This document shows positions 7,717-14,778 of a stretch of DNA of 16,793 bases, piece by piece. Position numbers and translations under genes: made by a program. The notes beneath the pieces were generated by a model. The model was not told the DNA's origin and made no database searches. It saw nothing but the letters and a program-made list of their open reading frames with translations. Positions within the stretch are counted from its first letter, which is position 1. Every line of letters starts with the position of its first letter. Origin of the DNA: Comamonadaceae bacterium CG_4_10_14_3_um_filter_60_75 (lineage in GTDB: Bacteria > Pseudomonadota > Gammaproteobacteria > Burkholderiales > Burkholderiaceae_C); assembly GCA_002784245.1 (NCBI GenBank), contig PFKL01000095.1, positions 1 through 16,793 on the forward strand. Direction: 5' to 3'.

Positions 7717-8484
7717 ATGATCACGTTCTCCGAAGCCCAATTGACGGCGTGGTTGTCGCCGCTGATCTGGCCTTTTTTGCGCACTTTGGCGGTTTTTACT
7801 TCAGCGCCAGTGTTGTCCTCGCGGGCCTTCCCGGTGCGTGCACGTATCGGGTTGGCATTTTTTGTCGCGCTGGCCGCGCAACCGGCGCTGGGGGTGCAAC
7901 CGGTGATTGGCCTCAATGATCCGCAGGCGCTGGGGGCAGTGTTTCAACAGGTGGGGGTGGGGCTGGCAATTGGTTTTGCCGTTCGGGTGGTGTTTGCTGC
8001 GGTTGAACTGGCTGGTGAAGTCGCTGGCTTTCAGATGGGCTTGAGCTTCGCCACGTTTTTCGACCCGTCATTGAACAACCAGACCAGCGCCGTGGCCCGG
8101 TTTTTTGGCCAGATGACACTGTTCATGTTTGTGGTGATGAATGGCCACTTGATGGTATTGATGGCGGTGCTGAAGAGTTTTCAGTCGTTTCCGGTGGATC
8201 AGAATTTTTTGCGCGCGCTGGAGCAAATGAAAGTGATTGACCTGGGTGCTGACCTGTTTGCCAGTGGCTTGTGGATTGCGCTGCCAATGGTGGGCATGTT
8301 GATGTTTGCCAACCTGGCGCTGGGTATTGTCTCGCGGGTTGCGCCGCAGATGAATATCTATGCGATCGGGTTCCCGGTGACGCTCTCTGTGGGTTTGATC
8401 GGTATGGCGGTCACGTTGCCGATGCTTGATGAGCCGGTGATGGCGCTGATGCAGCGGGCGGTGGACGTGTTTGGGATCCGGTAA
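7717..8484 (+). CDS. fliR: Flagellar export gate protein FliR
   Basis: FliR is the single-copy plug subunit that completes the FliP5-FliQ4-FliR1 gate. The 255-residue product is very hydrophobic with about six membrane segments. Recognisable family parts include FLRTLAVFTSAPVLSSRAFP (near 20-39), GEVAGFQMGLSFATFFDP (near 98-115) and the C-terminal NIYAIGFPVTLSVGLIG segment (near 217-233). It is the last gene of the flagellar run; flhB and flhA are not in the window. Its TAA stop is the loop of a stem-loop at 8469-8497, and the oppositely oriented regulator gene ends only 7 bases away. Confidence 0.96.
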   Translation: MITFSEAQLTAWLSPLIWPFLRTLAVFTSAPVLSSRAFPVRARIGLAFFVALAAQPALGVQPVIGLNDPQALGAVFQQVGVGLAIGFAVRVVFAAVELAGEVAGFQMGLSFATFFDPSLNNQTSAVARFFGQMTLFMFVVMNGHLMVLMAVLKSFQSFPVDQNFLRALEQMKVIDLGADLFASGLWIALPMVGMLMFANLALGIVSRVAPQMNIYAIGFPVTLSVGLIGMAVTLPMLDEPVMALMQRAVDVFGIR

Positions 8485-8497
8485 CCGGGTCTCAAAC
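8469..8497 (+). terminator. Stem-loop at the convergent fliR / response-regulator gene ends
   Basis: GTTTGGGATCCGG (8469-8481) can pair with CCGGGTCTCAAAC (8485-8497) around a 3-base TAA loop that is the fliR stop codon. In the fliR transcript all 13 positions pair, two of them as G-U wobbles; in the opposite transcript those two become A-C mismatches. The hairpin also contains the stop codon of the minus-strand gene (8492-8494). There is no T-tract on either side, so it may act as an RNA-stabilising or Rho-assisted 3' end instead of a classical intrinsic terminator. Confidence 0.5.
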
Positions 8498-9121
8498 CAG
8501 GTTGTTGCGGATGGCGTAAACCGTCAGCTCCGCATTGTTCGACAGTTTGAGTTTTTCTAGCACGCGCGCGCGGTAAACGCTGACGGTTTTTGGGCTGAGC
8601 ATCAGCTCTTGGGCAATGTCAGACAGCCGTTTGCCAGAGGCAATCTTGAGCAGGGTTTGCAGTTCCCGCTCAGACAGGCTGGCGTGCAGGGCGGCATTTT
8701 TGGGCGCGTTGAGGTTTTCCACCAGCATTTGTGCTACTTCCGGGGTAACGTATTTGCGGCCTTGGGCAATCGTACGCACGGCAGTGACCAGGTCTGCCGG
8801 ATCACCCGCTTTGTTGAGGTAGCCTTGCGCGCCGGCCTTCAGGCAGCGCAGGGCGTATTGGTCTTCCGGGAACATGGAGACCATGAGCACTTTGACTGGG
8901 AAGTCAGTTTCACGCAGGCTATCCAGGACGTCGAGTCCGTCACGCCCTGGCAAGTGGATGTCGAGCACCAGAACGTCGCAGGCGTGGTTGCGCAAGGCGT
9001 CGCGAACTTCGGCGTAAGAGCCGGCTTCGGCAACCACCTGGATATCCAGCGTTTCAGAGAGCGTGTCACGAATACCGCGACGAATGATGGCATGGTCGTC
9101 GCACAAAATAACGCGAATCAT
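8492..9121 (-). CDS. NarL/FixJ-family two-component response regulator
   Basis: This is a DNA-binding response regulator, probably phosphorylated by the kinase encoded just upstream. The 209-residue protein has an N-terminal receiver domain (1-118). It carries the acidic pair D8/D9, phospho-acceptor D54 (VLVLD-I), switch residue S82 and K104. A LuxR-type helix-turn-helix follows (about 148-205: LSERELQTL ... LSPKTVSVYRARVLEKL). All catalytic positions are present, so it should be functional. Its ATG overlaps the kinase stop by 4 bases, implying coupled translation. It lies between the flagellar and chemotaxis operons in the opposite orientation, so a motility-related target is possible but unproven. 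No specific symbol can be assigned. Confidence 0.93.
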   Translation of the reverse strand: MIRVILCDDHAIIRRGIRDTLSETLDIQVVAEAGSYAEVRDALRNHACDVLVLDIHLPGRDGLDVLDSLRETDFPVKVLMVSMFPEDQYALRCLKAGAQGYLNKAGDPADLVTAVRTIAQGRKYVTPEVAQMLVENLNAPKNAALHASLSERELQTLLKIASGKRLSDIAQELMLSPKTVSVYRARVLEKLKLSNNAELTVYAIRNNLV

Positions 9122-10230
9122 GAAGGGTTTTCTCCTGTTTCGGCCGCGCTGTCGGCAAGCGGGATCATCAGGGTGACGGTAGTGCCAGCGTCATGCGCTG
9201 AGCTGATGTCAAGCCAGCCACCAACCGTTTTTGCGCGTTCATTGAGTCCCTTGAGTCCAAAGCCGCCGGTTTGGTTGCCACCCGGGGGAGTGATGCCTTG
9301 CCCGTTATCGGCAACTTCGAGCGTTATGAAGCTGCGGTCGGCGGTGAGGTCTAATCTGACCAGACTGCATTGGGCGTGTTTGCTAACGTTGGTAAGTGAC
9401 TCCTGCGCGGTTCTGAAAACTGTCAATTCGATCGGGCTCGGCAGTTTTTCTGTTTGCAGCTGGGTTTTGACCAGGGTTTCGATGCCCGTGCGTTTGGAGA
9501 AATTTTTGGCAAGCCATTGCACCGCGGCACCCAAACCGTGATCTAGCAGGGCGGGGCGCAGGTTCATCATGATGCGCTGACTGGCCTCAACCGCATGTTG
9601 GAGCATGTCGGTGGCGGCACGTACATGCACCAGCGACTCGGCTTGTGTGGTGTGCCGCTCAATCCACGACAAATCAAAGCGTATGGCCGCCAGTGAGCCT
9701 CCGATGTCGTCATGAATCTCGCGGGCGATGGCGCTGCGTTCTTGCTCGATGGTCGCTTGAAGGTGTTCGGCAAATTGGGCGAGTTGCCGTTCTGATTGGG
9801 CCAGCTCGACGTCTGCCAGCTCTTTGGCCATCAATACGGCGTGCGCTTCGAGCGCGCGTTGCACCACGTGGCGCAATTTTTGCAGGTCTTCTTTGGGCAA
9901 ATAGTCACTGATGCCTGCTTGGATGGCTTGTACTGCCGCAGTTTCGCCGATGGCTCCTGACAACAGGACAAAGGGCAAGCGGATCTGCCGCTGGTTCATT
10001 AACGCCCAGGCGTCCAGGGCTGTGAATCCGGGCAGGCGGTAGTCGGCTAATACGACATTGAAAACAGACTCGTTCAACGCCGCGTCGAAGTCGGCCAGAC
10101 TGTCCACACGTTTGATCTCCACCGGCTCAACGGACTGCTTGAATGTGCGCACGACCAACTGATGGTCTTCGGGCGAATCCTCAAGATGAAGGATGCGCAA
10201 GGCGGTGTGTTTGTGATTCTGGTTGGTCAT
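9118..10230 (-). CDS. Receiver-first (REC-HisKA_3-HATPase) soluble hybrid histidine kinase
   Basis: From the ATG at 10230 the product has 370 residues and no membrane segment. An N-terminal receiver domain (about 11-128) carries E17/D18, acceptor D63, switch S91 and K113. A short coiled linker leads to a HisKA_3 dimerisation domain with the phospho-accepting His at H173 in EIHDDIGGSLAAI. A GHKL ATPase domain follows with N-box E277/N281, DNGQG (308-312) and GGFGLKGLNERA (322-333). HisKA_3 kinases normally partner NarL-type regulators, which fits the overlapping downstream gene. An in-frame start 41 codons upstream (10353) exists, but that extension lacks domain similarity and overlaps the divergent gene, so I prefer 10230. 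Its input is unknown; the receiver suggests that another kinase feeds into it. Confidence 0.9.
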   Translation of the reverse strand: MTNQNHKHTALRILHLEDSPEDHQLVVRTFKQSVEPVEIKRVDSLADFDAALNESVFNVVLADYRLPGFTALDAWALMNQRQIRLPFVLLSGAIGETAAVQAIQAGISDYLPKEDLQKLRHVVQRALEAHAVLMAKELADVELAQSERQLAQFAEHLQATIEQERSAIAREIHDDIGGSLAAIRFDLSWIERHTTQAESLVHVRAATDMLQHAVEASQRIMMNLRPALLDHGLGAAVQWLAKNFSKRTGIETLVKTQLQTEKLPSPIELTVFRTAQESLTNVSKHAQCSLVRLDLTADRSFITLEVADNGQGITPPGGNQTGGFGLKGLNERAKTVGGWLDISSAHDAGTTVTLMIPLADSAAETGENPS

Positions 10231-10351
10231 GATTGGCGCTATGATTGTCCATAGCACCGATTTTGCTTGTTTTATGTCGCATTGCTCGGGGATTACATTG
10301 CAAACTTCTGATCCAATTACGCTGTCTGCACCTACGGTGGCCTTGCCGGTC
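10231..10351. promoter_or_regulatory. Divergent start region between the kinase gene and the che operon
   Basis: The minus-strand kinase and the plus-strand chemotaxis genes begin within this stretch, which is AT-richer than its flanks, so promoters for both directions should lie here or just beyond. I see AT-rich hexamers but no convincing sigma-70 or flagellar sigma-28 pair in either direction. Depending on the true start of the CheZ-like gene (10274 or 10352) part of it is coding. Confidence 0.35.
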
Positions 10352-10744
10352 ATGATGGTGGCTGAAGTGCAGGATTCCTTGTTGGTCGTTGTTCACGATT
10401 TGAATCGGCTTGATGGTTTGTTGGCTCACGCAATGGAAAATCTGATGCAAAGGTTTACCGCGGCCAGCACCAATCTATCCGATCCAGCCTTGGCTGCGTT
10501 GACTGAACTTGAGGGCGTGCGTGCGGGGTTGCGCGCGGCGGTCACCGAGTTGCAGTTTCAGGACATGGCGTCGCAGTTGATTGGTCACACATCCAAAATT
10601 TTGCAGGGCTGCGCTTATCGCCTTGCATCGGAGTCGATGGGGCCCGAAGACGGTGAGGCGGTGCCTTTTGTTGAAGAGGTTCCGGAGCGCCCCAACCCGG
10701 TGACTCAGGATGAGATGGAAGCGGGCTCGATTGAGCTTTTTTGA
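10274..10744 (+). CDS. Small CheZ-like chemotaxis phosphatase candidate
   Basis: The gene precedes cheY by 30 bases. The product has 156 residues from the ATG at 10274, or 130 from ATG 10352; neither start has a good Shine-Dalgarno site, and the conserved-looking part begins near 10352 (MMVAEVQDSLLVV). The protein is mainly helical. Its core segment TELQFQDMASQL matches the CheZ active site FQDLTGQ, in which enteric Asp143 and Gln147 remove the phosphate from CheY. The equivalents here are D97 and Q101 in 10274 numbering. The C-terminus is acidic and ends in GSIELF, reminiscent of the CheZ tail that binds CheY. No other known phosphatase is encoded in this operon. I infer a CheY-P phosphatase role; the protein is shorter than enteric CheZ (214 residues), so a diverged relative or a CheY-binding protein remains possible. 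Confidence 0.7.
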   Translation: MSHCSGITLQTSDPITLSAPTVALPVMMVAEVQDSLLVVVHDLNRLDGLLAHAMENLMQRFTAASTNLSDPALAALTELEGVRAGLRAAVTELQFQDMASQLIGHTSKILQGCAYRLASESMGPEDGEAVPFVEEVPERPNPVTQDEMEAGSIELF

Positions 10745-10774
10745 TGACTTATTGTTCACGTAGTTGGAGTTCAC

Positions 10775-11137
10775 ATGCCTGTAATTCTCGCGGTTGATGA
10801 TTCACCTTCGATGCGCAAGATGGTGTCATTCACCTTGACTGGCGCTGGCTACCAGGTGGTGGAGGCTGTGGATGGTGTCGACGCGTTTGAGAAAGCGCAG
10901 TCGCAGTCGTTTGATCTGGTGTTGACGGATCAGAATATGCCTCGTTTGGATGGTTTGGGCTTGACCCGTAAATTGCGTGACCACCCGTTATTTAAAACCA
11001 CGCCGATATTGATGCTGACGACGGAGTCCAGCGACTTGATGAAGCAGGCTGGACGCGCAGCTGGGGCAACGGGCTGGCTTGTCAAGCCGTTTGACCCTAC
11101 CCGGCTTATTGAAGTCATCAAGAAGGTGATCAGGTAG
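10775..11137 (+). CDS. cheY: Chemotaxis response regulator CheY
   Basis: CheY carries the signal from CheA to the flagellar switch. The 120-residue protein is a single receiver domain with D8/D9, acceptor D52 (LVLTDQNMP), T82/T83 as the switch position and K104. It has no output domain. It starts at ATG 10775, preceded by GGAG (10766-10769) at 5 bases. The receiver resembles CheY proteins of the 'VDDSPSMRKMV' subgroup common in betaproteobacteria, in which the usual Tyr106 region reads WLVKPFDP (101-108). It lies between the CheZ-like gene and cheA; FliM encoded at 4877 has the matching N-terminal CheY-binding peptide. Confidence 0.95.
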   Translation: MPVILAVDDSPSMRKMVSFTLTGAGYQVVEAVDGVDAFEKAQSQSFDLVLTDQNMPRLDGLGLTRKLRDHPLFKTTPILMLTTESSDLMKQAGRAAGATGWLVKPFDPTRLIEVIKKVIR

Positions 11138-11188
11138 CTGAATGTGCTGTTTTTTAGCGCGGTAATGATTTGATTAACGGAGAATTTT

Positions 11189-13342
11189 ATGGCTGAAGTG
11201 CATCAGGACAGCGGTGGCTCAGGCTCGGATTTTGATCTCAGTCAGTTCTATCAAATCTTCTTTGAAGAGGCGGGTGAGAATCTGGATTTGATGGAGCAGA
11301 TGTTGCTTAGTCTGAATCTGGAAACAGCCGACGATGAGGAGCTCAACGGTATTTTTCGTTGTGCGCACTCAATCAAAGGGGGCGCTGCGACATTCGGGTT
11401 TTCGGATGTGGCAGAGCTGACGCATCAGATGGAATCGCTGCTGGACAAATTGCGCCGCCATGAGCTCAAGCCGTCGTCGGCGATGGTCGATGTTTTGCTG
11501 GAGTCTGCGGATGCGTCGCGCGCGTTACTGGCCTGCCATCAAACAGGCAATGTCGGCCAAGGGCCTGCGACAGTGGATCTGGTGGGGCGTATTCGGTCGC
11601 TGGTTGCAGGCGATGCTGCTGGCGTTGTTGTGCCATCAAAAGCTGTTGAAGCAGTGGTGAGCCACCCCTCACCGGTTGCTGTCGATGTGTTGCCTGACGC
11701 AACACTGTCGCAAGTGGCTGCGACTGCGGATGGGCGGCGGTATTTACTGATTCGTCTTGGCAAATTAGATCACTTGGCGCAGGCGGATGCCGTTGCTGAA
11801 CTGTTTCGGGATATTCCGGGGCTGGGAGAAATTAAATCAGTAACGCCCCCTGATCTTGCGCCCGATGAGCGTGTTTTTGAGGTGGTGACGACGTCTTCCA
11901 ACGAAGATTTGCTGGATTTGTTTGCTTTTCATGTGGCCAGGGAGCAGGTCTCTATCAGTGAACTTGACCAGACTCCGGTCAACGCAGCACCGCCGCAGAA
12001 CGCGCCGGTGGCTGTTGCCGCAGAGACTGCAACGCCTATAGCGTATGGGTTCTTTGACGGTGCACCTGGCGCGCCGCAGCCTGGTGCCGCTGGGCAACCG
12101 CCAGCAAAACATGCTGTGGATGCTGCTAGAAATTCAGCGACTGCCCCGCGAACTTCCAACGCAAGCGCAGCGCCACCGGAGGCTGCAACCATCCGGGTAG
12201 CGATCAGCAAGGTCGATCAGTTGATCAATCTGGTCGGTGAATTGGTGATTACGCAGGCGATGTTGGCGCAAAACAGCCGTGCACTTGACCCGGCGGTGTA
12301 CCAGCAGTTGTTGACTGGCTTGTCGGATCTTGATCGAAACACGCGTGATTTGCAGGAATCTGTGATGTCGATTCGCATGATCCCGATGTCAATTGTGTTC
12401 AGCCGGTTTCCGCGGATGTTGCGCGATCTCGCTAACAAGCTTGGCAAGAAGGTGGACTTTGTGACCCAGGGTGAAGCGACTGAGTTGGACAAAGGTCTGG
12501 TTGAAAAAATCACCGATCCCCTTACGCATCTGGTTCGCAACAGCTGTGATCACGGCATTGAGATGCCAGAGGACCGGATTCGTGCCGGCAAACCCGAAAC
12601 AGGTACGATCACTTTGTCAGCCGCGCACCAGGGCGGCTCTATCGTGATCGAGGTGCGAGATGATGGCAAGGGGATGTCGCGTGAAAAGATTCTGGCCAAA
12701 GCGCGTGAACGTGGCATGGATGTTTCTGACCAGTTGTCTGATGCTGAGGTCTGGCAACTGATTTTTGCGCCAGGTTTCTCGACCGCTGAGGTGGTGACCG
12801 ATGTTTCGGGTCGAGGAGTCGGCATGGATGTCGTCAAGCGCAACATCACCTCGCTCAATGGCACCGTTGAAATTGAATCTGTTGAGGGTTACGGGATGAA
12901 AGTGTCTGTGCGCTTGCCATTGACACTGGCCATCATGGATGGCATGTCGGTCGGTGTTGGCAATGAGGTTTACATACTGCCTTTGTCGTCGGTTGTTGAA
13001 TCGTTTCAGGTGCGCTCCAACGCGGTTAGTACGGTTGGCCAGGATTCCCGCTTGGTCAAGGTTCGTGACGAATACATGCCCGTTATTGAACTCGAAAAGG
13101 TGTTTCTGGTACCCCGGTTCGATACCGAAAAGACCAGCGACATGATGGTTGTGATTGAGGCTGATGGGAGCCGTGCCGTGTTGCTGGTCGACGAGTTGTT
13201 AGGTCAACAGCAAGTCGTAGTCAAGAATCTCGAATCAAACTACAAAAAGGTTCCCAATGTTTCCGGAGCAACTATTCTCGGTGACGGAAAAGTGGCATTG
13301 ATTCTGGATACTGGCGCACTGGTTCGTCGGTCTCGTCACTAG
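11189..13342 (+). CDS. cheA: Chemotaxis histidine kinase CheA
   Basis: CheA autophosphorylates in receptor arrays and passes phosphate to CheY and CheB. All five domains are visible in 717 residues. P1 HPt has acceptor H60 in CAHSIKGGAATFGF. A P2-like docking domain covers about 183-258, followed by a Pro/Ala linker (about 262-332). P3 dimerisation begins near 334 (TIRVAISKVDQLINLVGELV). The P4 ATPase has N-box residues H447/N451/D454/H455, G1 DDGKG (491-495) and G2 GRGVGMD (541-547). P5 is a CheW-like domain (about 575-715). The start follows CGGAGA (11178-11183). A 51-base gap separates it from cheY; cheW starts 20 bases downstream. Family length and all catalytic residues are normal. Confidence 0.98.
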   Translation: MAEVHQDSGGSGSDFDLSQFYQIFFEEAGENLDLMEQMLLSLNLETADDEELNGIFRCAHSIKGGAATFGFSDVAELTHQMESLLDKLRRHELKPSSAMVDVLLESADASRALLACHQTGNVGQGPATVDLVGRIRSLVAGDAAGVVVPSKAVEAVVSHPSPVAVDVLPDATLSQVAATADGRRYLLIRLGKLDHLAQADAVAELFRDIPGLGEIKSVTPPDLAPDERVFEVVTTSSNEDLLDLFAFHVAREQVSISELDQTPVNAAPPQNAPVAVAAETATPIAYGFFDGAPGAPQPGAAGQPPAKHAVDAARNSATAPRTSNASAAPPEAATIRVAISKVDQLINLVGELVITQAMLAQNSRALDPAVYQQLLTGLSDLDRNTRDLQESVMSIRMIPMSIVFSRFPRMLRDLANKLGKKVDFVTQGEATELDKGLVEKITDPLTHLVRNSCDHGIEMPEDRIRAGKPETGTITLSAAHQGGSIVIEVRDDGKGMSREKILAKARERGMDVSDQLSDAEVWQLIFAPGFSTAEVVTDVSGRGVGMDVVKRNITSLNGTVEIESVEGYGMKVSVRLPLTLAIMDGMSVGVGNEVYILPLSSVVESFQVRSNAVSTVGQDSRLVKVRDEYMPVIELEKVFLVPRFDTEKTSDMMVVIEADGSRAVLLVDELLGQQQVVVKNLESNYKKVPNVSGATILGDGKVALILDTGALVRRSRH

Positions 13343-13352
13343 TTTGCATGCG

Positions 13353-13357
13353 AAGGA
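13353..13357 (+). promoter_or_regulatory. Shine-Dalgarno site deciding the cheW start
   Basis: AAGGA lies 5 bases before ATG 13363. The in-frame ATG at 13348 would place this site inside the gene and has no site of its own, so 13363 is the better start. Confidence 0.6.
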
Positions 13358-13362
13358 ATCAA

Positions 13363-13857
13363 ATGAATGCTTTAAGTACTGTTGAAAAACAAAATAATAT
13401 TGAAGCCAAGAGTATGGCTGAGTATTTAACGTTTCGGATTGGTACAGAAGAATATGGTATTGACATACTCAAGGTTCAAGAAATTCGTGGCTACGAACCA
13501 CCGACACGCATCGCAAATGCACCATCTTTTGTCAAAGGTGTAATCAATCTTAGAGGAACGATTGTTCCAATTGTTGATATGCGTTTGAAGTTCAATTGCC
13601 CTATTGTAAATTATGATTCTTTTACGGTAGTGATTGTTCTTAATCTGCATCAACGGATTGTAGGTATTGTTGTCGATTCTGTAAGTGATGTGATGGGACT
13701 GGATGTCGATCAAATCAGAACAGCACCAGATATCGAAAGTATTATTGATCCGGAATCTATTATTGGACTTGGGGCCCTGAGTGATCGTATGCTGATATTG
13801 CTTGATATTGAGAAACTGATGTCTGGTAATGATATGGGTTTGATTTCGGATATCTGA
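13363..13857 (+). CDS. cheW: Chemotaxis adaptor protein CheW
   Basis: CheW couples chemoreceptors to CheA through the array. The 164-residue protein is a single SH3-like CheW domain (about 18-155). Motifs are YLTFRIGTEEYGIDILKVQE (21-40), the receptor-contact segment GVINLRGTIVPIVDMR (59-74) containing the conserved Arg R64, and the C-terminal ALSDRMLILLDIEKLM. It is intact and of usual length. Base composition is strikingly different from cheA: coding is AT-rich, with many A/T-ending codons including ATA and AGA. For example, 13621-13680 holds 22 G+C in 60 bases against 38 in 60 at 5161-5220 in fliM. The composition break falls at the cheA/cheW junction. Confidence 0.97.
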   Translation: MNALSTVEKQNNIEAKSMAEYLTFRIGTEEYGIDILKVQEIRGYEPPTRIANAPSFVKGVINLRGTIVPIVDMRLKFNCPIVNYDSFTVVIVLNLHQRIVGIVVDSVSDVMGLDVDQIRTAPDIESIIDPESIIGLGALSDRMLILLDIEKLMSGNDMGLISDI

Positions 13858-13887
13858 CTGCATGAATATCATTGAGAATGCGGTCAG

Positions 13888-14733
13888 ATGTCAGCCATAA
13901 AAGAGCCCATTGTTCCTGATATTCAGTCGAAAGAATTCGTATGGGTAGACACTGATTTTAATAGGGTTCAGCGAATGATCTATCGTCGAGCGGGGATCAG
14001 TCTGCATGACGGCAAGCACGCCATGGTCTATAGCAGGTTGTCGCGGCGGTTGAGGGAAACGGGCCATCAGACTTTTAACGATTATTTGAACTGGCTTGAA
14101 TCAACTGAGGGCCCGGAGTGGCAAGAATTTATTAATGCCTTGACTACTAATCTGACTTCATTTTTTCGGGAACTTCATCATTTTCAGATTCTTCGCGATC
14201 ATTTGTTATCACAGAAAAGTATAAATCAGTTGAATCTATGGTGTTGTGCTGCCTCAACTGGGGAAGAACCTTACTCAATTCTGATAACAATGCTTGAGAC
14301 ATTAGGTTCCAATGCAAGTTTTAAACTTACCGCCAGTGATATTGATTCGAAGGTTTTATCAACGGCTGCGCAAGGCATTTATCGTCTTGATAGTTTGAAG
14401 AACATTAGCGATAGTCAGTTACGCAAGTTCTTTCTCCGTGGTAAGGGGCAAAACTCTGGAATGGTCAGAATTAAACCTGAAGTTCGGCGGCACGTGGAAT
14501 TTATGGTTGTTAATCTTATAGCCAATTCCTGGCCTTTTGATAATTATTTTAATATTGTTTTTTGCCGAAATGTCATGATTTATTTTGATAATGCTACTCA
14601 GCGCCAGGTTCTTGAACGAATTCACAGAGTCATGGTGCCTGGTGGCTTGCTGTTCGTTGGGCATGCTGAGAACTTTAATGAATCACGTGATTTGTTTTTG
14701 TTGAGAGGAAAAACAGTTTATGAGCGGGTTTGA
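13888..14733 (+). CDS. cheR: Chemotaxis protein methyltransferase CheR
   Basis: CheR methylates receptor glutamates with S-adenosylmethionine to adapt the array. The 281-residue protein has the N-terminal helical domain (about 20-95) with TTNLTSFFRELHHF (86-99). The Rossmann methyltransferase domain follows, with CAASTGEEPYS (120-130), the SAM-ribose acid D151 in TASDID, and FCRNVMIYFD (225-234). PGGLLFVGHAEN (251-262) closes the family pattern. The usual FREPHHF motif has Leu in place of Pro (residue 96). The start at 13888 has only a weak upstream purine stretch. Like cheW it is very AT-rich (18 G+C in 60 bases at 14521-14580), unlike cheA, cheD and cheB. The reading frame is complete, so the gene is likely active. 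Confidence 0.96.
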   Translation: MSAIKEPIVPDIQSKEFVWVDTDFNRVQRMIYRRAGISLHDGKHAMVYSRLSRRLRETGHQTFNDYLNWLESTEGPEWQEFINALTTNLTSFFRELHHFQILRDHLLSQKSINQLNLWCCAASTGEEPYSILITMLETLGSNASFKLTASDIDSKVLSTAAQGIYRLDSLKNISDSQLRKFFLRGKGQNSGMVRIKPEVRRHVEFMVVNLIANSWPFDNYFNIVFCRNVMIYFDNATQRQVLERIHRVMVPGGLLFVGHAENFNESRDLFLLRGKTVYERV

Positions 14734-14778
14734 TTCATAATTTTTTTATCTGTATGCGTCGATATCATTTAAATTCTT

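Noticed and set aside
11131..11155. Possible terminator between cheY and cheA (AGC...GCT followed by T6)
   Set aside because: The stem is only three Watson-Crick pairs extended by wobbles, and cheA clearly continues the operon. It is too weak to call.
13888..14733. cheR as a decaying pseudogene because of its AT-rich sequence
   Set aside because: The frame is complete, all SAM-binding and catalytic motifs are present, and the length is normal.
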